Below are positions 1-11,030 of a stretch of 64,000 bases of DNA, piece after piece. The notes beneath the pieces are model-generated. The model had not been told where the DNA came from. It worked only from the letters and a program-made list of their open reading frames with translations, and searched no databases. Each line of letters opens with the position of its first letter. The first letter of the stretch is position 1. Source of the DNA: Plantago ovata (Eukaryota; Streptophyta; Magnoliopsida; Lamiales; Plantaginaceae); the NCBI GenBank assembly GCA_028274465.1, contig CM051456.1:98113050-98177049 (forward strand), written 5' to 3'. Position numbers and translations under genes: made by a program.

Positions 1-565
1 TGAGTCTGAAGTTGCTCGAAGGTTCCGAAGCGCTAGCTTGGTTCCAAAACGTAACGACATGGGTACACAGTCCCTCGTTGGGGCGCCCCTTGCCTGCCTC
101 TAAAAGGAGCATAACATTGATATTGGGAGCATCAACTGTAGAGAATGTGGTCGACATTGGAAAAGATGGAAGACAACCTCTGAATACCCGAGCAGCTTGC
201 TGTAACCTCCCTAGGGTGTGAAACGTTGGAAGGGAAGGACCTAAGACCATTTGCTTTTCCCCTTCAACAGTTCACAAGCTATTGGAGAAATACCGGGTGG
301 AAGATTCCATAACAGAGGCGGCCAATCTTGAAAATTCCCTTCGACACTACAACTCTACCAGTGACGATGTGCGTGACAGTAGTGACAATGAAGACAAGAG
401 GGACGATGATGATACAGATGGTTGAATTTGTCCTATCCGATCTTATGATGGAACTACTGCCACTACCACAAGTCCCGATGATCATATATGAAGCTCCCAG
501 AAGAGACCCAATAACTCAAGAGCAGCATACTCAGCCGACCGAGGCCAAACCATGGGGTAACATCT
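1..565 (+). pseudogene. Accessory ORF remnant of A1 (Transposase_32-like)
   Basis: This is the downstream part of the accessory coding region found in A2, A3 and A4, recognised by alignment to A3 62107-62660 (shared stretches around the GCTAGCTTGGTTCCAAAAC and CCGAGGCCAAACCATGGGGT segments). In A4 the same region translates to a protein with the pattern PKHNDMDTK ... LITAYCKFHGVE, which resembles the plant 'putative plant transposon protein' family; that assignment is from memory. Here it is a broken fossil with several breaks. Role unknown. Confidence 0.5.
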
Positions 566-1147
566 AGTATCACATCTTAATTCCTCATTTTCTTACTACT
601 AGGGACTAGCGTAAATTTCATGAGGGGGGATGAGATTTAAGTGATCTGATGTTGTTAGTTTGGAGCTTGGTATTGGTAGGATGAGTATAGTACCTCGCAT
701 GCTTTATCCGTCTGCATTTGCATTTGCACGTTTACTGCTTTCTTAGTTTTTTAGGTTGTATTTCACTTCATTCATCCTAGGATAGTTTTGCATGTTTTTT
801 ATGGAGTTTATTGCCGAATTTTTTGAACTTTTTTATTGGGTAGATCAACTAGCTATGCCATTAATCGTATGCTTCATCTCTATGAATTTGTTTGAGGTTT
901 TTCTCGCTTGGCTAGTCACATTTATGTATTCCACTTAGTTGAGCTAGGTAGTCTCGATATCACCTAGTGGTGTTTTCTCTACTGCGGTTCACGAAGGCCT
1001 TTATAATAGGATGATGCATGTTAGGGTCTTATGGTTGTTTTCCCGAGTAATTATGTACCTAAGAGGCAATAAGTCTTCACCATGCTTTGAGATTGCTAAA
1101 TGCCTAGGAAAGAGGTAGTGTGAGGTTGTGTGATCCTTTGTTTATAA

Positions 1148-1280
1148 CCTATTCTTCCGAATAGGTTTGGGGAGGGGGTTACACAATCGTAGACTTGTTT
1201 CTGTTTTTCATTTTCGTATCGTGAGTTTATTTTTTCCTTTTTCCGTAAATTTTGTACTCCAACCTATTCTTTCGAAGAGG
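1148..1280 (+). repeat. Paired hairpins with G-rich tails in A1
   Basis: There are two near-palindromes about 115 bp apart: CCTATTC-ttcc-GAATAGG at 1148-1165, followed by TTTGGGGAGGGGG, and CCTATTC-tttc-GAAGAGG at 1263-1280, followed by TTTGGGGAAG. Equivalents exist in A2 (6928-6945 and 7043-7060), A3 (about 63264-63281 and 63380-63397) and A4 (51791-51808, one only). The position is fixed, upstream of the purine tract. Function unknown; an RNA structure or plus-strand priming signal is inference. Confidence 0.7.
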
Positions 1281-1337
1281 TTTGGGGAAGTCGTGTGAGT
1301 CATTTTTTTTGTTTATTTTTGTTATGCTACTGCTGGC

Positions 1338-1478
1338 TAGAAAAAAAATCAAAAAAAAAAAAAGAAAATTTCCAGGAAAAAAAGAGAAAGAAAAAAAGAG
1401 AGAATCTGGAAAGAAAAAAAAAAGAAAAAAAATAGACCCCAAAAAAGCAAAGAAGGGTCCAACGAAAAGAAGCCAAAG
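1338..1478 (+). repeat. Long A/G-rich purine tract in A1
   Basis: About 140 bases are almost purely A and G on the sense strand. The tract follows the second hairpin and a CTACTGCTGGCTAG anchor. The same tract is at 6800-6880 (A2, minus), about 51630-51731 (A4, minus) and 63454-63590 (A3). Lysine-rich open frames over it are composition artefacts. Confidence 0.75.
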
Positions 1479-2066
1479 AGCAGTTTAGCAAAGTGTTGAG
1501 TCTTTTCCATTTTTGTGATGTTCGTAATCGTGTTTTTTATTTTTTATCTTTTTTGTCTTGAGTATCATCTGTTCTAGACCACCCTCGTCCTGCCATTCAG
1601 GAAGTGGTGAATAGCTTAAGACTTTACTTAAGAGATGGGTAGAATAGGGGAGAGTTATCTTTTATAGGGAACCCTCCTTCGTTTGATGAGAGCCAGTACT
1701 GGTTCGACCTCTTTTGAGGGAAAGTCTTAACATGGTGGAACAGCAGTAAGTCCTCAGTTTCATAGGCACGGGGCAACCATTCGTATCTTAGCATGCATCA
1801 TTACGTCGTCACTGACTAGGTCCAGGTAGAGAATGTTACGAGAGACTATCCTGTCTTGACATAAGTGCTTATGTGGATGTGTATTAGTCAATCGAGGTAT
1901 TCTTCAACCTATATTCATGCTTTGATTCATATGGTTTTTGTTCATATGTTATTTGGTAAATTCAGTAGATTAGTTCATTTTATTTGGCATGAAACTCCAT
2001 TTTTGTGTCTTGCAGGTTTTTTGTATTAGAGTCTAGCTTAGTTGCTTGAGGACAAGCAAAGGTTCG

Positions 2067-2078
2067 GTTTGGGGAGTT
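2067..2078 (+). other. Polypurine tract of A1
   Basis: GGTTTGGGGAGT lies directly before the 3' LTR start TGATGAATG. The same motif, reversed, precedes the left LTR of A2 at 6186-6203. Confidence 0.8.
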
Positions 2079-3342
2079 TGATGAATGCGTATTTTACACT
2101 TTCATTCAAGTCTTTCTCACCTATTTTAGCTATCCTCTATGTTAATTTAGCTATATTTTAGTACATTTTATTAGAATAATGTCACGTTTCCCTTTAGTTT
2201 TTATTTTACAGGTTTTGGTTGAAATTCGGAGATTTCTGGGCAATTATATTAAAGTTGACAAGGAATTGGTGTTCCAGAAGCCTATTTGGAGTATCTGAAG
2301 GTTTCAGGATAGGATTTGGAGTCTAGGGGCCGAATCTGGAGGTTAGAAGGCTACTAGAAGTCAGAAACCGAGTCCGAAAAGGTGAAGAAATCCAAAACCG
2401 CGTCGAAAACGCGGAAATTCCGCGAAATAACTGTGGGGCGAACCGCCGGAACCAGGGGCGAACCGCCGCGGACTATTTCGGGACCTATATATAGAGTTCA
2501 GTTTTTTCTCCGAAAATCAGATCTTTCCAAGCATACTTTCTCACCTCTCTCTATAGTTTTAGTTAGGAACTTCCCGGGGCCTGTCCTGGGAGTTCCGTAG
2601 CTTAGGGGATACTTTTTCTTAGCAGTTTGGAGCTCGTAGGACCGCAATCATCCGGAGATTGACAACCTTCGGTAACTTTGTATCTTACAAGTTTTATTCT
2701 ACTTATTTTATATTCTTTCAACATGTTTTCTTCTATGATATATGTTGATTGCATTCTTATTATGAGTAGCTAAACTTATCATTGGTGGTAGTATGTAAAT
2801 TCTTAGCGAGGGAAGATAATCATGCTAATGGCTATATCGCGCATTATACTCCGTGTCATTGCTTTATTTCGTTGATCAGTTGTAACCAAAATTCTCGTAT
2901 GTTGTATTGATCATTATGCACAATTGGACACTAGTCGACCATCAGACCAATTATATTCGTAGTGTTGAATAATTATGGAACACATTAGGAATACCGTGAT
3001 TGACTAGTCAGACCAGATTATCTTCGTAGTGTTTAATACTTGCAACAGGACACTAGATTGATTCAAAGATCTCTATGCAAGACCGAGGAATTTATGCATG
3101 ATTATCGACCCTTTATGCTAAGAAAGACCATACTATCACCAATCTCCATTATCTGCTAGAAACCCCTTATTACTATCTGTCTGCTGTTTATATTCTCTTG
3201 TTAAATAGATAAAGCAAGTTATAGTCCTGAGAGAACGACACTCGAGTCATTCTGCTACTACACTACGGTTTTCGTTGTAGTTGTGGATTGCCTTTGGCTA
3301 AATAACAAATTTATTTGATTGACGATTGACAAACGTTCATCA
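2079..3342 (+). repeat. 3' LTR of A1
   Basis: It starts TGATGAATG and ends GTTCATCA, so the ends form a TGATGAA/TTCATCA inverted repeat (1264 bp). A GC-rich palindromic stretch (about 2437-2470) stands just upstream of a TATA box TATATATAG at 2486-2494. It is co-linear with the LTRs at 4860-6185, 8890-10201, 13275-14506 and 57112-58421. Confidence 0.9.
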
Positions 3343-4859
3343 CAAGGTTGCTGACCTTGATGAATCTGAGGATGACGATGATTTATCAGCAAATGAGGAT
3401 GAACAATCCAAGAGAGATCCCAAAGTGGTTCAAATTCCTCCTCCTGACTATATAAATGATATAGACGATGATCTGAGAGGAGAATTGCTGATGAAAGATG
3501 ATCAGTTTTCTTCAGAACTGAAAGTTCATTCCTTGACCCCAAACCTAGTGCCGTTCCCACGAGTTGAGGAGTTTACTCCTAGAATTCTGGCACTGAAGAA
3601 AGTCCATGATGCCTGCAAAGCAGAAGATGAGGCATTGCTTGCTGAGAGCCCGCTTGACATTGGGAAAATATTGGCTACGGTGCTGAGACGCACTACTACT
3701 CTTACAATAGCTCAGAAAGACATCAGTCTTTATCACAAGAGCTATGAAGAAGATGTAAGTCAAGCACTCAAGCTAGCAAAGACCGCTCTAGTGAAGGCTC
3801 AGACTTTCATGGAAGATAAGGCCGCAACAGAGAAAAGACATGAAGAGAACATGGTGAGTATTCAGAAAGAGTTGTCAAAAATAACTTCTGATCAGCAACA
3901 AATCATCATGAAGTATAACAGCTTAAGTACTCTTGCTGAAAACTGCAATGAGTTCTACAAGAAAAAGAACCCAAACCCCTCCTACTGTTGATGAGCCACT
4001 GCCCATAGAACCTCTTGCTGAAAGAGAGCAAAGTTCTAAAAGGCAAGCAATATCTGAGTTAAATTCAGCAAGTCCCAAAAAGAGAAAAACTGCTGCTGAA
4101 ACTCAAGATTTTTGCCATACTGAAAGTCATCAAGATCTGAATGAAGATGATGATGATGATGACAATCAGACAATAGCTCAAGCCATAAGAGCTAGACCAT
4201 TTACAGCCTTAACTCCGTCTGGCCAATCAAAGCATTTCTCTTCTGACTCAAGATCTTCAGCAAGAGATTAACACAATGCAAAGTCAAGAAGAAGAAGGCA
4301 AAGACAGGAAGAAAAGAGGTTGGCCAGCATTGCTATTGGCTCCGGCATCGAGTATACAAAGACCAGCAATGATGAAACCACTCAGAATGTGATTAGAAAC
4401 ATTCATGGTTGCTGGATCTTAAAGCTGGAAGACTTGCTGGTGAATGAGTTCTTTCCTACAGCCATATTGAACCAAATGTTCACATGGATTGAACTCAAGG
4501 TAAAAAGGAAACAAAGGGAAGAGTTCCTTCCAAGAAATATTGCTGGGAGATGGTTGAATCTTGAAGTCTCAGTAAGAAGAACTGCAATTGGTAAGACTTA
4601 TAGACAAGAACCTGATTTGATAAAACCAGTTGGCATTGCTTATTACTCTGACCCAGTAACCAAGAAAACAAAGAAGAGACTTGGATTGATTTCTTATGAG
4701 TATTTCTATCTCACTTCTAAGGATCAAGAAGAAGATCTTCTCTGGCTAAGAAAGATTCATCCTAAAAGCATTTCAGATACACAGCTTCTCCATGCCAGCA
4801 ATTGGGGCATGCATTTGTGGGTAACTCATTACATGGAAATGAATGCTGAAAAGCATCAT
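3343..4859 (+). pseudogene. Accessory coding region of C1, function not recognised
   Basis: Plus-strand coding DNA of the copia family, in the position before the 3' LTR. The first part is acidic (DLDESEDDDD) and proline-containing (QIPPPDYIND), then a Lys/Glu/Gln-rich region of about 80 residues with coiled-coil character. The middle is a low-complexity, charged linker, and the last third (from about 4320) is a more globular, Trp/Leu-rich stretch with WILKLEDLLVNEFFPTAIL. No signal peptide, membrane span or catalytic motif is obvious, so a true envelope protein is not supported. It looks broken in about two places and is also interrupted by A2. Not homologous to anything I can name. Confidence 0.55.
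4855..4859. repeat. Left target-site duplication of A2 (ATCAT)
   Basis: ATCAT precedes the left LTR and recurs at 14507-14511 after the right LTR, proving that A2 inserted as one unit into C1. Confidence 0.92.
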
Positions 4860-5150
4860 TGACGAACGCGGATTTGTCGGATCCCAATCAATCAAATAAA
4901 TTTGTTATTTAGCCAAAGGCAATTCACAACTACAACGAAAACCGTAGTGTAGCAGTAGAATGACCTCGAGTGTCGATCTCTAAAGACTATAACTAGATTT
5001 ATCAAATCTAATTTAGAATATAAAACAGCAGACGGTTTAGCAAAGGTTTTTTCTAACAGATAATGGAGATTGGTGATAGTATGGTCCTTCAAAGCATAAC
5101 GGGTTAATAATCATGCGTAAATTCCTCGGTCTTGCATGGAGATCTTTGAT

Positions 5151-5356
5151 CAATGAATTGTCCTGTTGTAATTATCAAACACTACGAAGATATAGATTCT
5201 GACAGGTCACAGAACAATGAATTGTCCAATTGTGTTCCGTAATTATTCAACAGTACGAAGATATAGATTTTGATAGGTCAAAGACCAATGAATTGTCCAA
5301 TTGTGTGCAATAATTAATCAACAATACGAAGATAGAGATTCTTATAGATCAAAGAA
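5151..5356 (-). repeat. Three tandem ~70-bp units inside the LTR
   Basis: Units start at 5151, 5215 and 5286, each opening CAATGAATTGTCC and containing a TACGAAGATA core. The same array is in the right LTR (about 13566-13771) and, more diverged, in the plus-strand LTRs (for example around 9780-9910). It lies downstream of the TATA box, so in the R/U5 part. Confidence 0.8.
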
Positions 5357-5751
5357 ATAAAGCAATAACACGGAGTATAATGCGCGATATAGCCATTAGC
5401 ATAATTATCAACCCTTCGCTAAGAATTCACATACTACCACCAACGATAAGTTTAGCTACTCATAGTTGTCATGCAATCAACAGAAATCATAGAAGAAATC
5501 ATGTTGAAAGATATATAAAAATAAGTAGAAAAACTGTAAGATACAATGTTACCGAAGGTTGTCAGTCTCCGAAGAATCGCGATCTTACAAGCTCCAAACT
5601 GCTATGAAAAAGTATCTCCTAAGCTATGAACCCCAGAACAAGCTCTGGGAAGTTTCTACCTAAAACTACAAAGAAAGGTGAGAGAGAGGGTCTGGAAAAG
5701 TATGGAAATCGGAGAAAATCTGAGCAACTATATATAGTGTTCGAAATAGTG

Positions 5752-5833
5752 TGGGGCGAAGGGCTCCACACACCGGGCGATTCGCCTGGTGTGGGGCGAT
5801 TCGCCCCACATCCCGGGCGATTCGCCCGGGAGA
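5752..5833 (-). promoter_or_regulatory. GC-rich palindrome array in LTR promoter
   Basis: Repeated near-palindromes of the type GGGGCGATTCGCCCC and CCGGGCGATTCGCCCGG lie next to the TATATATAG box in otherwise AT-rich DNA. Similar arrays are at 9232-9322, 57463-57546 and 50632-50700. The location suggests promoter-proximal binding sites; this is inference. Confidence 0.6.
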
Positions 5834-6185
5834 AAAACTCGGGAATTTACGCGTTTTCGACGCGTTTTTGGATTTCTTCCCCTTTTCGGACTCGGTTTCT
5901 GACTTCTAGTGGCCTTCTAACCTCCAAATTCGACCCCTAGACTTCAAATTCTATCCGGAAACCTTCAGATACTCCAATTAGGCTTCTGGAACACCAATTC
6001 CTTGTCAACTTCAATATAATTGCCCGGAAATCCTCGTTTTTCAACCAAAACCTGTAAAATAAAAACTAAAGGGAAACGTGACACTATTCTAATGAAATGC
6101 ACTAAAATATAGCTAAATTAATCATAGAGGATAGCTAAAATAGGTGAAAAAGACTCAAATGAAAGTGTAAAATACACATTCATCA

Positions 6186-6203
6186 AACTCCCCAAACCGA
6201 ACC
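6186..6203 (-). other. Polypurine tract of A2
   Basis: On the minus strand this reads GGTTCGGTTTGGGGAGTT immediately before the 3' LTR. It matches A1. Confidence 0.8.
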
Positions 6204-7635
6204 TTTGCTTGTCCTCAAGCAACTAAGCTAGACTCTAATGCAAAAAACAATGCAACACATAAAATGGAGTTTCATGCCAAATAAAATGAACTAATCTACT
6301 GAATCTATAAAAAAACATGTGAACAAAAACCATACAAATCAAGACATGAATATAGGTTGAAGAATGCCTCGATTGACTTATACACATCCACATAAGCACT
6401 TATGTCAAGACAAGATAGTCTCTCGTAACATTCTCTACCTGGACCTAGTCAGTGACGACATAATGAAGCATGCTAAGATACGAATGGTTGTCCCGTGCCT
6501 ATGAAACTGAGGACTTACTTCTGTTCACCATGTTAAGACTTTTCCTCAAAGAGGTCGAACCAGTACTGGATCTCATCAAACGAAGGAGGGTTCCCTATAA
6601 AAGATAACACTCCCCTATTCTACCCATCTCTCAAGCAAAGTCTTAAGCTATTCACCACTTCCTGAATGGCAGGACAAGGGTGGTCTAGAACAGATGACAC
6701 TCAAAACAAAAGACAAAAAATTGAAAATTACAACACGATTACGAACATTACAAGAATTGGAAAATGAGACACAACACTTTGCTAAACTGCTATTTGGCTT
6801 TCTTTTTTTGGACCCTTTTTTTTTTTTCTTTTTTCCTGGAATTTTTCTTTTTTTTTTCGATTTTTTTTTTAGCCAGCAGTAGCATAACGAAAAGAGAAAC
6901 AAAATGACTCACAATGACTTCCCCAAACCTATTCGAAAGAATAGGTTGGAGTACAAAATTTACGAGAAAGGAAAAATAAACTCACAATACGGAAATGAAA
7001 AACGAAAAACAAGTCTAATGATAGTGTAACCCCCTCCCCAAACCTATTCGGAAGAATAGGTTATAAACAAAGGATCACACAACCTCACACTACCTCCTTC
7101 TTAGGCATTTAGCAATCTCAAAGCATGGTGAAGACTTGTTGCCTCTTAGGTACATAATTACTCGGGAAAACAACCATAAGACCCTAACATGCATCATCCT
7201 ATTATAAAGGCCTTCGTGAACCGCAGTAGAGAAAACACCACTAAGTGATGTCGAGACTACCAAGCTTAACTAAGTGCAATACATAAATGTGACAAGTCAA
7301 GCGAGAAAAACCTCAAACAAATTCATAGAGATGAAGCATATGATTAATGGCATAGTTAGTTAATCTACCCAATAAAAAAGTTCAAAAAATTCGGCAATAA
7401 ACTCCATATAAAACATGCAAGACTATCCTAGGATGAATGCAGTGAATGCAACCTAAAAAACTAAGAAAGCAGTAAACGTGCAAATGCAAATGCAAACGGA
7501 TAAAATATGCAAGGTACTATACTCAGCCTACCAATGTCAAGCTCCAAACTAAGAATACTAGATCACTTAAATCCCATCCCCCTCATGAAATTAACGCTAG
7601 TCCCTAGCAGTAAGAAAATGAGGAAATAAGATGTG
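6204..7635 (-). other. Noncoding 3' internal region of A2
   Basis: Long untranslated stretch with two hairpins (6928-6945 and 7043-7060) with C-rich flanks on this strand and a pyrimidine tract (6800-6880, purine on the sense strand). It is co-linear with A1 566-2066 and A3 62680-64000. No gene seen; short frames here are low-complexity artefacts. Confidence 0.7.
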
Positions 7636-8543
7636 ATACTAGATGTTACCGCATGGTTTGGCCTCGGTCGGCTGAGTATGCTGCTTGGCAGTTATTGGGA
7701 CTGCTCTGGGAGCCTTATAGGGTGTCATCAGGTCTTCTGGTAGGTGCGGTAGTTCCAGTTATAGGCCGGATAGGAACAACTCCTCAATCTGTATCATTAT
7801 TGTTCGTATTGCCTTCATTGTCACTACTGTCACGCACATCCTCACCAGTAGAGTTGCAGTGTCGAATAGAATCCTCTAGACTAACCGCCGCTGTTATGGA
7901 ATCCTCCATCCTGTAGCCCTCCAATAGGTTGTGAACTGTTGAAGGGGAAAGAGCAGTGGTATCAGAGCCTCCCTCTCCAACGTTTTACAACCCGAGGAGG
8001 TTACAGTAAGCTGCTCTGATACTCACAAGTCTTCTACCATTTTTTCCAATGTCGACCACATTCTCTACGGTTGATCTGACCGATGTCTATATGATGCTCC
8101 CTTTAGAGGCAGTCAAGGGGTACCCCTAAGAGGGGCCGGGCACCCATGTCATTATGTTTTGGAACCAAGCTAGCGCTTCGGAACCTTCTAGCAACTGTGA
8201 ACTCAAGATTGAATCCGTCGCCGCAAGATCATCCCGGTGCCTTCCAATTCACTCGAACTTTGCAGTCCTTGTGATGGATTGCTGACGTAATAATTGTTTC
8301 TGTCCCTTCGGTGGTGCATGAATAGGCATAGGAGTCCTTACTCCAGGTGTACTCTAGCTCCTCCTCTTGGATAATCCGCGACGTTGCTGCAAGAGCCCGT
8401 GGCTCGAACGCACCTCTAACGAGATCACTCTCCTTGACATGGTTGTAATCGATCACCCTCCAATACTTCATAGTAATCATACGGGAATGCTCCTCTCCCT
8501 TGGCATGGTTCCTACAAACAACAGTTAGTACCTCGTATGACAC
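7636..8543 (-). pseudogene. Accessory ORF remnant of A2 (Transposase_32-like)
   Basis: The first readable part (8229-8543) is well conserved with A3 61771-62087, sharing VLTVVCR, EEELEYTW and YAYSCTTEGTETIIT, and ends near the VNWKAPG segment. The later part aligns with A4 52399-52956, where the family resemblance is clearest. The gene lies between the GC palindromes and the noncoding 3' region, separate from gag-protease. It is broken in a few places. Its product is unknown; resemblance to 'putative plant transposon protein' is from memory and moderate. Confidence 0.5.
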
Positions 8544-8884
8544 AAAACTGACTCATGCATATGCTAGTGTAAGAACAAAACACACAAGTGATAAAATCAA
8601 CAATCGAGTTCCCTAAATCCTTTATGTATAGCCTAGCTTCTTCAACATGCAACATACCAATGTAACTACTACATGCAATACATCACATTATGCTCTTGCT
8701 ACACAACCAATAACCTAGATAACAAGGCTCAATTCATACCATAGAAGCGAAAAATTCTATCAACATAAATCCTCATACTCAACAATTATGCATTCTACCA
8801 TCAAATCCATCATCATTACATCAATAAACATAATCATATGCAAGGAATCAAAGAAAAAGACATATTGCATAACAAGATATATCA

Positions 8885-10206
8885 TCTAGTGATGAATGTG
8901 TATTTTACACTTTCATTCGATTCTTTTTCACCTATTTTAGCTATCCTCTATGTTAATTTAGCTATATTTTATTACATTTTATTACAATAGTGTCACGTTT
9001 CCCTTTAGATTTTATTTTACAGGTTTTGGTTGAAATTCGAAGATTTCCGGGAATTATATTGAAGTTGACAAGGAATTGGTGTTCCAGAAGCCTATTTGGA
9101 GTATCTGAAGGTTTCCGGATAGGATTTGGAGTCTAGGGGCCGAATCTGGAGGTTAGAAGGCTACTAGAAGTCAGAAACCGAGTCCGAAAAGGGAAAGAAA
9201 TCCAAAAACGCGTCGAAACTACGGAATTCCGCGAAAAAACCGCCGGGCGAACCGCCGCAGATGTGGGGCGAACCGCCCCACACCGGGCGAACCGCCGGGT
9301 GTGTGGGGCGAACCTCCCCACAGTAATTCGAAGCCTATATATAGTTGCTCAGTTTTCTCCGAAAATCATATCTTTCCACACCTACTTTCTCACCTCTCTC
9401 TGTAGTTTTAGGTAGGGACTTCCCAGAGCCTGTTCTGGGGGTCCGTAGCTTAGGGGACTCTTTTTCATAGCAGTTTGGAGCTCGTAGGATCGCAATCATC
9501 CGGAGATTGACAACCTTCGGTAACTTTGTATCTTACAGTTTTATTCTACTTATTTTATTATATTCTTTCAACATGTTTTTTTCTATGATTTCTGTTGATT
9601 GCATGCCTATTATGAGTAGCTAAACTTATCGTTGGTGGTAGTATGTGAATTCTTAGCGAAGGGAAGGTTATCATGCTAATGGCTATATCGCGCATTATAC
9701 TCCGTGTCATTGCTTTATTTCGTTGATCAGGCACAACCTAAATTCTCGTATGTTGTATTAATTATTATGCACAATTGGACACTTGTCGACCTGGGCGCGA
9801 GTTTATCTTCGTAGTGTTGAATAATTACGGAACACATTAGGACAATAGTGATTGGCTTGTCAGACCAATTATCTTCGTAGTGCTTAATAATTGCAACAGG
9901 ACACTAGATTGATTCAAAGATCTCTATGCAAGACCGAGGAATTTATGCATGATTATCGACCCGTTATGTTAAGAAGGATCATACTATCACCAATCTCCAT
10001 TATCTGTTAGAAACCCCTTTGCTATCTGTCTGCTGTTTTTATATTCCAAATTAGATTTGATAAAGCTAGTTATAGTCCTAAGAGAACGACACTCGAGTCA
10101 TTCTACTACTACACTACGGTTTTCGTTGTAGTTGTGGATTGCCTTTGGCTAAATTACAAATTTATTTGACTGAATCCGGAGCACGACATCCGCGTTCATC
10201 ATCTAG
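8885..10206 (+). mobile_element. Solo LTR of the Athila-like family inside A2
   Basis: A lone plus-oriented LTR occupies 8890-10201 (1312 bp, TGATGAATG to GTTCATCA) with target duplication TCTAG at 8885-8889 and 10202-10206. No primer site or PPT adjoins it. It is the product of LTR-LTR recombination of an element that inserted into A2. TATA box TATATATAG is at 9336-9344, preceded by GC palindromes at 9232-9322. Confidence 0.93.
9232..9322 (+). promoter_or_regulatory. GC-rich palindrome array of the solo LTR
   Basis: Four GGGCGAACCGCC-type units alternate in orientation within 90 bp and end about 14 bp before the TATA box at 9336. The sequence around them is much poorer in GC. Confidence 0.6.
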
Positions 10207-10605
10207 TAGCAAAATTCCCAAATCAACAATCCAAGCATAATTGAGCATGAAATTGATAGTAAATAATGCCTCTAATCACACGAACAACCTACCCATGCAT
10301 CATATAAGCATAATTGAAGCTCAAATTAGAAAACCCCCAAATTTGAAAAATTAGGGTTCATAAGAAGATACCTCAGATCTGGAAAATTAATGCACTAGGG
10401 TGAAATCCGTTCGGATGAAAAGATATATCATGTAATAGGCTTCGATTGAAGCTAAAGAACACTAAATTTGGTGAAGAAATGAAGAAGTTATGAAGATTTG
10501 AAGCTAAAATCGCGAATTCCGGATTTTGGGGAGGAAGAATGGTGAAAATATGGAGAAATGAAGAGAAGAGGGAGTGATCCGCGCATTATATTCTGTAGAG
10601 TTCGT

Positions 10606-10725
10606 GGGGCGAGTCGCACCACGCCTGGGGCGATTCGTCAGTCGCCCCGTATGTGGGGCGAATCACCCCGCGCGTCCGGAGCGCACACGCGCTCTGGACT
10701 CGTGGGGCGATTCGCCCCCCACCTC
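10606..10725 (-). promoter_or_regulatory. Internal copy of the GC-palindrome array
   Basis: GGGGCGAATCACCCC-like units matching those of the LTR promoter occur between gag-protease and the accessory ORF. On the sense strand an ATATAAT box follows at about 10584-10590. An internal promoter for the accessory ORF is a reasonable but untested reading. Equivalent stretches are at 54105-54180 (A4) and about 61005-61028 (A3, short). Confidence 0.45.
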
Positions 10726-10919
10726 CTAAGGCGGGAGACGTACTTTTCGAAAAAATGTGGTTTTAAATCCCCGAAAACCATTTTTTCTCACAAAACCACT
10801 CGAAAATTCTCACTCAAACATAAGCATATACGACACAGAGATGAACATATTCACATATGAGAAGAAAATTGTTCAAGAATGAATGGATGCAAAAAAGCAG
10901 TAAAGAAAGCGATAAAAAC

Positions 10920-10937
10920 TCCGGGTTGCCTCCTGGA
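10920..10937 (-). repeat. Conserved GGAGGCAACC hairpin of A2
   Basis: On the sense strand this reads TCCAGGAGGCAACCCGGA, a short stem with loop AGGCAA. It is also at 54376-54393 (A4) and 60795-60812 (A3). A very similar GGGAGGCAACCC element is known to me from the region after pol in autonomous plant Athila-type elements. Confidence 0.65.
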
Positions 10938-11030
10938 TAGCGCCATTGTTTAAATTCTTTGACTCGACTCCTGTCTGCGACTAGCTCTTCTTCTTGAGGG
11001 TACTAGACTTCCCCTTCATTGATCTCCTCC

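Larger units (their letters stand above)
1..3342 (+). mobile_element. A1: 3' part of a non-autonomous Athila-like (Ty3) LTR element
   Basis: This is the 3' portion of an LTR element entering from outside the left edge. It matches the internal 3' region of A3 (62107-64000) almost base for base in order: accessory-ORF remnant, long noncoding stretch, paired hairpins, purine tract. It ends in a PPT and a complete 3' LTR at 2079-3342. The target after the LTR starts at 3343 (expected TSD CAAGG, left partner outside the window). It is inserted in copia element C1. The visible part carries no RT or integrase, and complete relative A2 lacks them too, so the family is judged non-autonomous. The coding remnant is broken. 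Confidence 0.85.
4860..6185 (-). repeat. 3' LTR of A2 (left)
   Basis: Reads TGACGAACGCGG at the left and ends ACATTCATCA; 1326 bp. It contains the GC-palindrome array at 5752-5833 beside a TATATATAG box (about 5732-5740 in reverse) and three diverged tandem units of about 70 bp (5151-5356). Confidence 0.92.

Noticed and set aside
1227-1488. Lys- or Phe-rich small ORFs over the purine tracts (also near 6700, 51600 and 63450)
   Set aside because: Low-complexity composition, no conservation at protein level beyond the tract itself.
3343-4859. True envelope gene in C1
   Set aside because: No signal peptide, membrane span or glycosylation-rich ectodomain seen.
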